A DNA stretch of 64,000 nt from Streptomyces sp. NBRC 110611 (GTDB lineage Bacteria > Actinomycetota > Actinomycetes > Streptomycetales > Streptomycetaceae). Location of the stretch: the NCBI RefSeq assembly GCF_001590865.1, contig NZ_BBUY01000011.1, forward strand, positions 1 to 64,000, in the 5' to 3' direction. Of the stretch, positions 25,290 to 32,365 are shown in pieces. The translations under genes and the position numbers were made by a program. The notes beneath the pieces are model-generated. The model ran no database searches. It was not told the origin of the DNA and saw only the letters and a program-made list of their open reading frames with translations. How positions within the stretch are numbered: the stretch's first letter is position 1; each line of letters starts with the position of its first letter.

Positions 25290-26650
25290 TGTTGCCCCTG
25301 GACGTGCTCGGCCCCGGCGGCCCGTATCGGTCCCGGCGCCAGGAGACCATTCGAGATCTTCCTGGAAACCCGGTCGCGACACTGAGTCTCGCACCCTCGC
25401 TCTACATCGCCCGCGCGATAAAGGCCCTGCGCCGAGCGCCGGCGTTACCCGTCGACGCACGGATCGCGGCGTTCGCGCAGGCGGCCCGGGCCTTCGCCAC
25501 ACAGCCGATCGCGGGACTGACGGCACAGGAATATCAGCACACCGTCAGCGCGGTCACCGGGATACCGATCACAGTGGTGCGCAATGCCACCGACGACATC
25601 GCGCGGGCCGCCGAGCGGATCCACCACAGCGTGGAGAACGCGCGGCCGGCCGGTGCGGTCGGATCGTGGCGCGATCCGCGGGCCCGGGGCGGTGCGGCGG
25701 TGTGGACCCGGCGCGGTGCGGTATTCGCCGTCCATGCGGCGGGCAATCACCCTGCGGTGCACCAGGGTTGGCTCGATGCCCTCGCGCTCGGCTATCGCGT
25801 CGCCGTGCGTCCCTCCCGCCGTGAACCGTTCACCCCGCATCGGCTGGTCACTGCCCTGCGCGAGGCCGGTTTCGGCGACGAGGGAATCGTCTTGCTGCCC
25901 ACCGACCACAACGCGGCCGACGATATCCTCCGGCACGCCGACTTCGGAATGGTGTACGGCGGTGCGGATGTCGTGGGCAAATATGCCGGTGACCGACGCA
26001 TTCTGCCGCAGGGCCCCGGGCGCTCCAAGATACTCATCACCGCCGAAACCGAGTGGGAGCCGATCGTCGACACCATCGTGGAGTCGATCAGCAGTGGCGC
26101 GGGCGTCGGTTGCGTCAACGCCACCGGCGTCCTGGTCGAGGGCGACCCTTCCCCCGTGGCCGCGGCGATCGCCGAACGCCTCGCCGCGCTGCCCAGCCTG
26201 CCCGCGACGGACGAACGCGCAGTCCTGCCCGTGATGCCCGTCGGTCCCGCCCGCCGGTGGGACACAGCTCTGCGGCAGCGGGCAGCAGGCACCAAGGCAT
26301 GGCTAGGCGGTGACAGCATCGTCCACGATCTCGGCGATGGTTCCGCGGTGCTCCGGCCGGCGGTGCACCAGCTCGACAGCCCGTTCGCCGAACAGCTCGG
26401 GATGGAGTTGGGCTTCCCCTGTGCGTGGGTTGCCCCGTGGGACCGCGGCGCCGGGATCCGGCCGCTGCGCGACACCCTCGTCCTCACTGCCGTCACCACC
26501 GACGAGAACCTGATCGACGAGTTGGTGGCCGAGCCGACCATCGGCAACGTCTACGTCGGCGACCATCCGACACCGTGGATGGCACACGGGCTGCCGCACG
26601 ACGGCTACCTCGCTGAATTCCTGATGCGCACCAAGACGATTCGCCGCTGA
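25289..26650 (+). CDS. ALDH-fold acyl reductase, EhpG/LuxC-like
   Basis: 453 aa from the ATG at 25289. The aldehyde-dehydrogenase fold shows GAVFAVHAAGNHPAVHQG (cofactor side), GPGRSKILIT, and the catalytic cysteine Cys275 in GAGVGCVNATG, followed by LGMELGFPCAWV and the C-terminal PTIGNVYVG. LuxC/EhpG-type proteins take an acyl group from the adenylating partner as a thioester and reduce it to an aldehyde with NAD(P)H. Together with the preceding enzyme this makes a carboxylate-to-aldehyde module. Last gene of the operon; a strong terminator follows within three bases. Confidence 0.82.
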   Translation: MLPLDVLGPGGPYRSRRQETIRDLPGNPVATLSLAPSLYIARAIKALRRAPALPVDARIAAFAQAARAFATQPIAGLTAQEYQHTVSAVTGIPITVVRNATDDIARAAERIHHSVENARPAGAVGSWRDPRARGGAAVWTRRGAVFAVHAAGNHPAVHQGWLDALALGYRVAVRPSRREPFTPHRLVTALREAGFGDEGIVLLPTDHNAADDILRHADFGMVYGGADVVGKYAGDRRILPQGPGRSKILITAETEWEPIVDTIVESISSGAGVGCVNATGVLVEGDPSPVAAAIAERLAALPSLPATDERAVLPVMPVGPARRWDTALRQRAAGTKAWLGGDSIVHDLGDGSAVLRPAVHQLDSPFAEQLGMELGFPCAWVAPWDRGAGIRPLRDTLVLTAVTTDENLIDELVAEPTIGNVYVGDHPTPWMAHGLPHDGYLAEFLMRTKTIRR

Positions 26651-26652
26651 CC

Positions 26653-26687
26653 GACGGGGGGACGGTGCCGAGCACCGTCCCCCCGTC
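26653..26687. terminator. Perfect 16-bp stem terminator
   Basis: GACGGGGGGACGGTGC at 26653-26668 pairs exactly with 26672-26687 across a 3-base loop. It lies between convergent genes and can serve both. There is no T-tract, as is usual in high-GC actinobacteria. Confidence 0.9.
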
Positions 26688-26695
26688 TGCCGAGG

Positions 26696-27394
26696 TCAGC
26701 GGTGGTCCGCGAGGTGGGACGTGTCGTTCAGCGATCGCACCGACGCACTCCCCTCCCCGTCATAGGCCACGACCGACAGGGAGGCCGCCGACAGTTCCAT
26801 CCGGAACAGCGACGCGGGTGGCGCGCCCAGCGCCAGCCGAACCAGCGTCCGCAACACCCCGACATGCGAAACGACCAACACGGTCTGCCCCGCGTACCGC
26901 GCCAGGAGCCGGTCCCGTGCGCGCGCGGCCCGGCGCGCAACCACGGTGAAGGTCTCCCCGGTTCCACCCGGCACCGCCGCCGGGGAGGCGAGCCACGCTG
27001 CCATCTCGTCCGGGTAGCGCTCGCGCACCTCGGCGAACGTCAGTCCCTCCCAGGCACCGAAATCCACCTCGGTGAGCCCTTCGTCGACCTGGACTTCCAG
27101 GCCCAGCCGTCGTGCCGCCGTCTCGGCCGTCTGCTGGGCTCGGCGAAGTGGTGAGGACACCACCGCCTGGACCGTGCCGCGTGCCACGAGCATCCTCGCG
27201 GCGGCCTCGGCCTGCCGCCGCCCGGTCTCCGACAACGCCGGGTCGGAGCCGCCGCTGCCGGACAGCCGCTTCTCCGGTGTCAATGCCGTCTCACCGTGGC
27301 GCAGCAGCACAAGGGTCGTGGGGGTGCCCTGGCCGGCGAGCGTGAGATGCCGGCCGGCCGCATCCCGGCTGCTGGTTCTGGAGCCGATGCGCAT
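26696..27394 (-). CDS. Histidine phosphatase, stand-alone
   Basis: 232 aa; the ATG at 27394 follows AGGGG. The catalytic RHGE motif sits in TTLVLLRHGETALTPEKR, with SSPLRRAQQTAE, the acid-base region VDFGAWEGLTF and the second His in VVSHVGVLRTLV. The sequence strongly resembles the C-terminal phosphatase half of the actinobacterial bifunctional RNase H/acid phosphatase, including the FRMELSAASLSVVAYD and LNDTSHL endings. The RNase H half is absent; only 27 unrelated residues precede the domain. Substrate unknown; alpha-ribazole phosphate or a small phosphoester is possible. Confidence 0.88.
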   Translation of the reverse strand: MRIGSRTSSRDAAGRHLTLAGQGTPTTLVLLRHGETALTPEKRLSGSGGSDPALSETGRRQAEAAARMLVARGTVQAVVSSPLRRAQQTAETAARRLGLEVQVDEGLTEVDFGAWEGLTFAEVRERYPDEMAAWLASPAAVPGGTGETFTVVARRAARARDRLLARYAGQTVLVVSHVGVLRTLVRLALGAPPASLFRMELSAASLSVVAYDGEGSASVRSLNDTSHLADHR

Positions 27395-27461
27395 CGTGCC
27401 GCCCCTTTCGATTTTCGATCAGAGCCCCCGTCGTGGGCGGCATTCCGGCGAAGTGTGTGGC

Positions 27462-28346
27462 TCAGCGCAGCGCGGCGATGACCGGCGCGAAGATCTCCAT
27501 GTTGTATTCCATCACCGTGAAGTAGGTGAAGCCGTAGCGTTCGCGGCGTTCCTTGAGCTGCTGCGCCATCTCCGTTGGGGTCCCGATCAGCACACTGGGC
27601 AGCTCTTCGGGGCTGTGCGCGGAATCGGGCGGCAGCAGCGGCTCGAACCTGTCAGGTACCGTGGCGCGTTCGGCGGGCGGAATCACCTGCTGCACCAGGA
27701 TATTCAGCTCCACGGCGTCGGCGCGGTCACCGAGTAGGCCGCGCACGTAGGCGACCCGTTCTTCGGTCTGCTCGATGCCGGCCACATGGAGTACATCCCC
27801 GGTGATGTTGGCCCAGCCTCCGGTGAAGGCGATGATGTCGGCGTGCGTGGCGGCCAGTCGCAGCAGCCGGTCGCCCCAGCCTCCAATCAGCAGTGGTGGC
27901 CCGGAGGGTTGGGCCGGACGCGGCAGATATTCCGGGTCCGCGAACAGACGGCGCAACGTGGTGACCGTCTCTTCCAGCTGTTCGACCCGCTTGCCGCCGC
28001 TGGGGAACGGTAGCTCCGCGGCGTCGAACTCGGCCTTCACATAGCCCGCACCGAGCCCGAGTTCCATACGCCCGTCGACGAATTGGTCGGTGCTCGCCAC
28101 GTCACGGGCGAGAAGCGCGGGGTTGTAGAACGGCGTGTTCAACACGAACGTACTCAGCCGCACCCGTTCGGTCGTTTCGGCTGCGAGCACCATTGCTGGA
28201 AACGGCGCGGAAAACCCCAGGTGATCGGCCACTCCGACGACATCGAAACCGAGTTCCTCGGCTCTGCGGCACTTCGCGCTCCACTCACGTCGCGAACCGG
28301 GAACGAACATGTTGACGCCGAAGCGGAAGGGACGCTGTAAAGGCAT
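27462..28346 (-). CDS. LLM class (luciferase-like) flavin/F420 oxidoreductase
   Basis: 294 aa from the ATG at 28346. The TIM-barrel pattern is clear: FRFGVNMFVPGS, AEELGFDVVGVADHLGF, RVRLSTFVLNTPFYNPALLARDVAS, RMELGLGAGYVKAEF, and PPLLIGGWGDRLLRLAATHAD. It fits the F420-dependent subgroup common in actinobacteria; FMN use is not excluded. The family performs hydride transfers or monooxygenation. It lies just beyond the aldehyde-forming operon but on the other strand with its own promoter region, so a shared pathway is only a possibility. Confidence 0.88.
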   Translation of the reverse strand: MPLQRPFRFGVNMFVPGSRREWSAKCRRAEELGFDVVGVADHLGFSAPFPAMVLAAETTERVRLSTFVLNTPFYNPALLARDVASTDQFVDGRMELGLGAGYVKAEFDAAELPFPSGGKRVEQLEETVTTLRRLFADPEYLPRPAQPSGPPLLIGGWGDRLLRLAATHADIIAFTGGWANITGDVLHVAGIEQTEERVAYVRGLLGDRADAVELNILVQQVIPPAERATVPDRFEPLLPPDSAHSPEELPSVLIGTPTEMAQQLKERRERYGFTYFTVMEYNMEIFAPVIAALR

Positions 28347-28353
28347 TGCGCCT

Positions 28354-28373
28354 GTATACCATACGATGATCGT
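28354..28373. promoter_or_regulatory. Two overlapping short palindromes upstream of the LLM gene
   Basis: GTATACCATAC at 28354-28364 and ACGATGATCGT at 28363-28373 lie 8-27 bp before the minus-strand start at 28346. They are AT-rich for this genome and are suited to be an operator or a -10 region. Confidence 0.4.
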
Positions 28374-28454
28374 CCTGTTGTTCCCCTGGGGACGACATCA
28401 TCTCACTCGTCGATCACCGCCGACTGCCTCTGGTCTTCGGTGAGTTGTGCCGGA

Positions 28455-28528
28455 CAGCCGCCGCGGTCCCGTTCCTGTGATGAATTGTCAGGAAGGCGGA
28501 CGTGCCGAAGCAGGGACCGCGCCGGCTG
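28455..28528 (-). terminator. Large inverted repeat after the DUF475 gene
   Basis: Outer arms of 16 bp at 28455-28470 and 28513-28528 match at 15 of 16 positions. An inner TTCCTG/CAGGAA hairpin lies at 28472-28494. It begins 29 bases past the minus-strand stop at 28558 and insulates it from the LLM gene. Confidence 0.65.
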
Positions 28529-28557
28529 CCCGGCTCGGACGGGATTGTCGGGCCGGC

Positions 28558-29706
28558 TCAGACGCCGGAGGAGACCTCGGCCTTCTCGTCGGCCCCCGTG
28601 TCCTTCCCCTCGGCCGCCGCTGCCCTGCGATTGCGCTGGACCGAGGAGAAGAAGGACCAGGCGATCAGGACGACGCCGACGAGGCCCGTGATGACCTCGT
28701 GGATCTCGTACTGGATGGTGACGAGCAGGATCACGGCGAGGGCGCCGATCGCGTAGTGCGCGCCGTGCTCCAGGTAGACGTAGTCGTCGAGGGTGCCCTG
28801 GCGGACCAGGTAGACCGTGAGCGAGCGGACGTACATCGCGCCGATGCCGAGGCCGAGCGCCAGCAGGACGATGTCGTTGGTGATCGCGAAGGCGCCGATG
28901 ACGCCGTCGAAGGAGAAGGACGCGTCCAGGACCTCCAGGTAGAGGAACATGAAGAACGCCGCTTTGCCGGCCATCACGACCGCCGGGACCTTCTTGCCGC
29001 TCCTCCTGGCCGCTTCCTCGGCCGCGTGCTCGCGCTCCTCCTCTTCCTCGAGCCTGTTCTCGAAGTAGCCGGAGAGGCCGCCGACGACCAGGTACGTGAT
29101 CAAGCCTGCGATGCCGGCGATCAGGACGGTCTCCGTCTTGTCCGCATGGCTGCCGCCGTGCTGGTGGGCGTTGGTGGCGAAGGTCATCGCGGAGGCGAAC
29201 AGCACGACGAGCGCGATGCAGACGGAGAGCATGTCGACCTTGCCGAGCCTGGCGAGCGGACGCTCCAGCCAGCCGAGCCACTTGATCTCCCGGTCCTCGA
29301 AGAGGAAGTCGAGGAAGATCATCAACAGGAACATGCCGCCGAAGGCGGCGATCGACGGGTGGGCGTCGGTCACCAGCTGCTGGTACGTGTCCTTGTCGTC
29401 GAGCGCGAGCCGTACCGCTTCGATCGGACCGATCTTGGCGCTGATCGCGACGATCACGACCGGGAACACGAGCCGCATGCCGAAGACGGCGATCAGGACA
29501 CCGGCGGTGAGGAAGATCTTCTGCCAGAAGGCATTCATCTTCTTCAGGATTCCGGCGTTGACCACGGCGTTGTCGAAGGACACCGAGACCTCGAGGATGG
29601 ACAGGATCGCCACGATCCCGAAGCCGGTCCACCCCCCGTATAACACCGCCGCGACCAGGCCGAGCGCGGTAACCGCGAACGACCAGCCGAACGTTTTCAG
29701 AAGCAC
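28558..29706 (-). CDS. DUF475/TerC-like integral membrane protein
   Basis: 382 aa from a GTG at 29706. Nine or so membrane helices. The paired acidic signatures are SILEVSVSFDNAVVNAG in the first half and LEVLDASFSFDGVIGAFAIT in the second, as in the TerC/Alx superfamily. A charged cytosolic loop around residues 215-245 is Glu-rich. Members are linked to tellurite resistance and to manganese or other metal homeostasis, and the conserved Asp residues probably bind cations in the membrane. It is transcribed alone, with its own promoter and terminator. Confidence 0.9.
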   Translation of the reverse strand: MLLKTFGWSFAVTALGLVAAVLYGGWTGFGIVAILSILEVSVSFDNAVVNAGILKKMNAFWQKIFLTAGVLIAVFGMRLVFPVVIVAISAKIGPIEAVRLALDDKDTYQQLVTDAHPSIAAFGGMFLLMIFLDFLFEDREIKWLGWLERPLARLGKVDMLSVCIALVVLFASAMTFATNAHQHGGSHADKTETVLIAGIAGLITYLVVGGLSGYFENRLEEEEEREHAAEEAARRSGKKVPAVVMAGKAAFFMFLYLEVLDASFSFDGVIGAFAITNDIVLLALGLGIGAMYVRSLTVYLVRQGTLDDYVYLEHGAHYAIGALAVILLVTIQYEIHEVITGLVGVVLIAWSFFSSVQRNRRAAAAEGKDTGADEKAEVSSGV

Positions 29707-29773
29707 TGGCTACCCAATCGTTTTGTACGGGTTTCCCCCGCGCCGCACCTGGCTTTGCGAAACATTGACCCGA

Positions 29774-29803
29774 AGTCTAGAGCGATGCCTCGTAGCCCTG
29801 ACA
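29774..29803 (-). promoter_or_regulatory. Candidate promoter of the DUF475 gene
   Basis: Reading the minus strand, TGTCAG (29803-29798), an 18-base spacer and TAGACT (29779-29774) resemble a vegetative promoter about 70 bp before the GTG start. Confidence 0.4.
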
Positions 29804-29970
29804 CATACCCCGGGCCAACGGCGCGGAACTTCCGCTCGCCGCCGTGCCGTTGGACCCTGCCGAAGGTCATCGCCGCCTGCGTGGACGCGTCTTCGCTGAG
29901 GTCATGGCGGACGAGCCCCTGGCCGTCGGCCCGGTTCACCACGCGGATGAACGCATTGCCGACCTGGCCG

Positions 29971-30032
29971 AAAGTCTGCCTGCGGTCGTCAAGGTCTGCC
30001 CGCGGTGGCCCAAAGTCTGCCCGCGGTCGTCG
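29971..30032. repeat. Three imperfect 20-21-bp tandem repeats
   Basis: Units related to AAAGTCTGCCCGCGGTCGTC lie at 29971-29990, 29991-30011 and 30012-30032. They occupy the non-coding stretch 29804-30127 between the divergent DUF475 and flavin-reductase genes, where no gene is supported. Confidence 0.8.
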
Positions 30033-30127
30033 GGGTCACTCTCCGTCGCACCCAGGGGGTTTGGGGGCATGGATCCGCTGTGGAAACCGCGTGGAACCCG
30101 CGGCCGCCCGCGTGGATACTGATCACC

Positions 30128-30754
30128 ATGCGCATCGACTATGACCCCGCCGAGATGACCCGCAACGAGTTCTACAAGTTGTTGACCGCGGTAGTGGTGC
30201 CGCGGCCGATCGCCTGGGTGTCGACCACGTCCGCGGACGGGACGCACAACCTTGCACCGCACTCTTTCTTCTCGGTCGCCAGTGTCACGCCGCCCGTTGT
30301 CCAGTTCAGCTCCGTAGGGCGTAAGGACACGCTGCGCAACATCGAGGCGACCGGGCAGTTCGTGGTGAGTCTCGCGCCGGAGGAATGCTTTGCGCAGATC
30401 AATGACACGGGTACCGAATTCCCGTACGGGGTGAGCGAATTCGAAGCGGTCGGGATCGATTCCGAGCCCAGTCTGCGGGTCAAGCCGCTGCGGGTGGCGG
30501 CCTCGCCGGTGGCGCTGGAGTGCGAGGTGCACACCACGGTCGGCATCGGGGATGCGACGGTCGTATTCGGGCGTGTGGTGCATGCGGTGGTTTCGCAGGA
30601 CGTGCTGGTTGACGGGCACCCCGACATCGCCCAGCTGAAGCCGTTGTCACGGCTGGGGAAGGAAGAGTGGGCCACGGTCGGTGGCATACGGGAGATCTCG
30701 CGTATCCGGTACGCGGACTGGCGGGGGCCGGCGGGCGGGAGGCAGGACAGGTAG
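30128..30754 (+). CDS. Flavin reductase family protein
   Basis: 208 aa from the ATG at 30128. The split-barrel FMN-binding domain shows LTAVVVPRPIAWVSTTSADGTHNLAPHSFF, then VVQFSSVGRKDTLRNIEATGQFVVSL, typical of the flavin-reductase-like group. It probably binds FMN and uses NAD(P)H, supplying reduced flavin or reducing a small substrate. No monooxygenase is adjacent. The ribosome site is weak. Confidence 0.88.
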   Translation: MRIDYDPAEMTRNEFYKLLTAVVVPRPIAWVSTTSADGTHNLAPHSFFSVASVTPPVVQFSSVGRKDTLRNIEATGQFVVSLAPEECFAQINDTGTEFPYGVSEFEAVGIDSEPSLRVKPLRVAASPVALECEVHTTVGIGDATVVFGRVVHAVVSQDVLVDGHPDIAQLKPLSRLGKEEWATVGGIREISRIRYADWRGPAGGRQDR

Positions 30755-30798
30755 GTGGGACGGACGAGGCGGGGACGTGCGGGACGCGGGGAGATCAG

Positions 30799-31098
30799 TT
30801 ACGTACGTCGAGTACGGACAGTTTCCGAGCGATCGCTGTCCTGCGCAGGCTCAGGTCGAATGGTGAGGGCATCGCGGTGGGCGAGGGCGGACGAACCGCG
30901 TACCTGGAGGCCGTCGAGGAGTTCCCGGGTCGCGGCGGTCACGGCTGCCACGGCGTGATCGAACACCTCGCGATTGTGGGCGGCCGGGGCGCGGAATCCG
31001 GAGACCTTGCGTACGTATTGCAAGGCCGCTGCCCGGATGTCCTCATCGGTGACCTCGGGGGTGACAGGTGGACGGAGCGTCTTGATGCTGCGGCACAT
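30799..31098 (-). CDS. DUF2277 domain protein
   Basis: 99 aa. The start MCRSIKTLR and the following TDEDIRAAALQYVRKVSGFRAP are the signature of DUF2277, a small bacterial family of unknown function. The C-terminal 20 residues are basic and less conserved in style. It is convergent to the flavin reductase gene and is followed upstream by a G-rich spacer before alkB. Confidence 0.85.
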   Translation of the reverse strand: MCRSIKTLRPPVTPEVTDEDIRAAALQYVRKVSGFRAPAAHNREVFDHAVAAVTAATRELLDGLQVRGSSALAHRDALTIRPEPAQDSDRSETVRTRRT

Positions 31099-31187
31099 GA
31101 GTCCAGTGTGCCTCCGGGGACGGGGCGGGGTCAGGGGATGGATGAGGACGGGGACGGGGGCAGGGACGGGGGACGGGGCGTGCCGGG

Positions 31188-31874
31188 TCAGGTGTCGAGG
31201 CCTGTTTCTCGCATGGTGATGTTGAGGCGGCCGGCGGCCAGGCCGGTGGCCGGGTCGCCGGTGCCGGGGCGGACCTTGGGTACCCCGTGGTACGCGAAGC
31301 GGGACGGGCCGCCGAAGACGAAGAGATCACCGGAGGCAAGCTCGATATCGGTGTAGGGCTTGGTCCGGGTCTCGGTGTTGCCGAAGCGGAAGACGCAGGT
31401 GTCGCCGATGCTCAGGGAGACCACGGGGGCGCCGGAACGCTCCTCCTTGTCCTGGTGCATGCCGAGCTTCGCCTGGCCGTCGTAGAAGTTGATCAGTGCG
31501 GTGTCCGGTGTGTAGCCGTCGCCGGCGGCCGGGTCCTGATACGCGTCGGCCAGTGCGCGGCGGCCCAATTCGACCATCCAGGAGGGGAACGCGGCGACCC
31601 GGGCGCCGTTCACATCGTCGGCGGTACGGGTGTACGCGTACGGCTGCCAGTGCCAGCCGATGCATACCGTCTGGACGGACATCACGCCGCCGCGCGGCAG
31701 CTTGGTGTGCCGGATCGGGGCAGGGCCGCGCGCCCAGCGACGGCAGGCGGTGACCAGCTCGCGCTGCTGCTCCAGGGGGAGCCAGCCCGGGACGTGGACG
31801 GCGCCGGGAGCGACTTCCCGGCGGCCGGTGGCGGTGGGATGGGGGTTCTCGAAGCCGGGGAGCGGGGTGCTCAT
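31188..31874 (-). CDS. alkB: Alpha-ketoglutarate-dependent DNA repair dioxygenase AlkB
   Basis: 228 aa from the ATG at 31874, preceded by AGAGGA. The double-stranded beta-helix core holds the iron-binding HxD in LGMHQDKEE and the distal His in FAYHGVPKV. The 2-oxoglutarate/substrate arginines are in RLNITMRET, and the INFYDGQ segment is typical. AlkB removes methyl lesions from DNA or RNA by oxidation. All key residues are intact. It is not next to an ada gene. Confidence 0.9.
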   Translation of the reverse strand: MSTPLPGFENPHPTATGRREVAPGAVHVPGWLPLEQQRELVTACRRWARGPAPIRHTKLPRGGVMSVQTVCIGWHWQPYAYTRTADDVNGARVAAFPSWMVELGRRALADAYQDPAAGDGYTPDTALINFYDGQAKLGMHQDKEERSGAPVVSLSIGDTCVFRFGNTETRTKPYTDIELASGDLFVFGGPSRFAYHGVPKVRPGTGDPATGLAAGRLNITMRETGLDT

Positions 31875-31909
31875 GGATTCCTCTGGCTTGCTGCGCTGTC
31901 CGCACTCAT

Positions 31910-31971
31910 CTCTTCCAGCGTGCCACGGGCCGCTCTCTTCCAGCGTGCTACGGGCTGCTCTCTTGCGGCGT
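31910..31971. repeat. 25-bp tandem repeat upstream of alkB
   Basis: Copies at 31910-31934 and 31935-31959 (CTCTTCCAGCGTGCYACGGG core) and a partial third copy to about 31971, in the divergent promoter region between alkB and pqqA. Confidence 0.85.
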
Positions 31972-32115
31972 CGCCACGGCCGCGGGAAGTCCGGATGGCT
32001 GTGTGATGCGTCCATAGGTCGGACCATTTTTTCGTTTCGCCCTTGACCGTGACCGCGGGGCTGAGGATTCTGCACAACGGTGAGTAGCGATGCGGTAAGA
32101 AAGGCTGGAATCGGC

Positions 32116-32355
32116 ATGAATCCTCAGACGACCGCCCGCGTGAACCCCCGCACGGACGATGCGGTCCGTGGTCAGAGCCCCCGCACGGACGATGCCGTCC
32201 GTGGTCAGGACCACCGCACGGCGGGAGCCACGGAAAGCCCGGCGGCCCGCCGGCTCACCGCCGCCGACCCAGAGCGTGGCGCCTGGCAGAAGCCCGGCTA
32301 CCGGGTCGTCGAGACCGCGCTCGAGGTCACGGCCTACGCGCTGCACGTCCGCTGA
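32116..32355 (+). CDS. pqqA: PQQ precursor peptide PqqA with a repeat-containing leader
   Basis: 79 aa from the ATG at 32116; a GTG at 32080 would give 91. The C-terminal core WQKPGYRVVETALEVTAY carries the Glu70-x3-Tyr74 pair that PqqE cross-links to make the PQQ scaffold. Residues 10-20 and 21-31 are a tandem repeat (PRTDDAVRGQ preceded by N or S), encoded by two 33-bp units, and a decayed third copy follows. Usual PqqA peptides are about 23-40 residues, so this leader is about twice normal. It is immediately followed by pqqBCDE. Confidence 0.88.
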   Translation: MNPQTTARVNPRTDDAVRGQSPRTDDAVRGQDHRTAGATESPAARRLTAADPERGAWQKPGYRVVETALEVTAYALHVR

Positions 32356-32365
32356 CGGCGCTGCC

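Noticed and set aside
24231..26650. Part of a phenazine cluster
   Set aside because: EhpF/EhpG-like enzymes suggested it, but no phzA-G type genes are present in the window.
27462..28346. Bacterial luciferase alpha/beta gene
   Set aside because: It is a single LLM protein of the actinobacterial F420-like type; no luxA/luxB pair is present.
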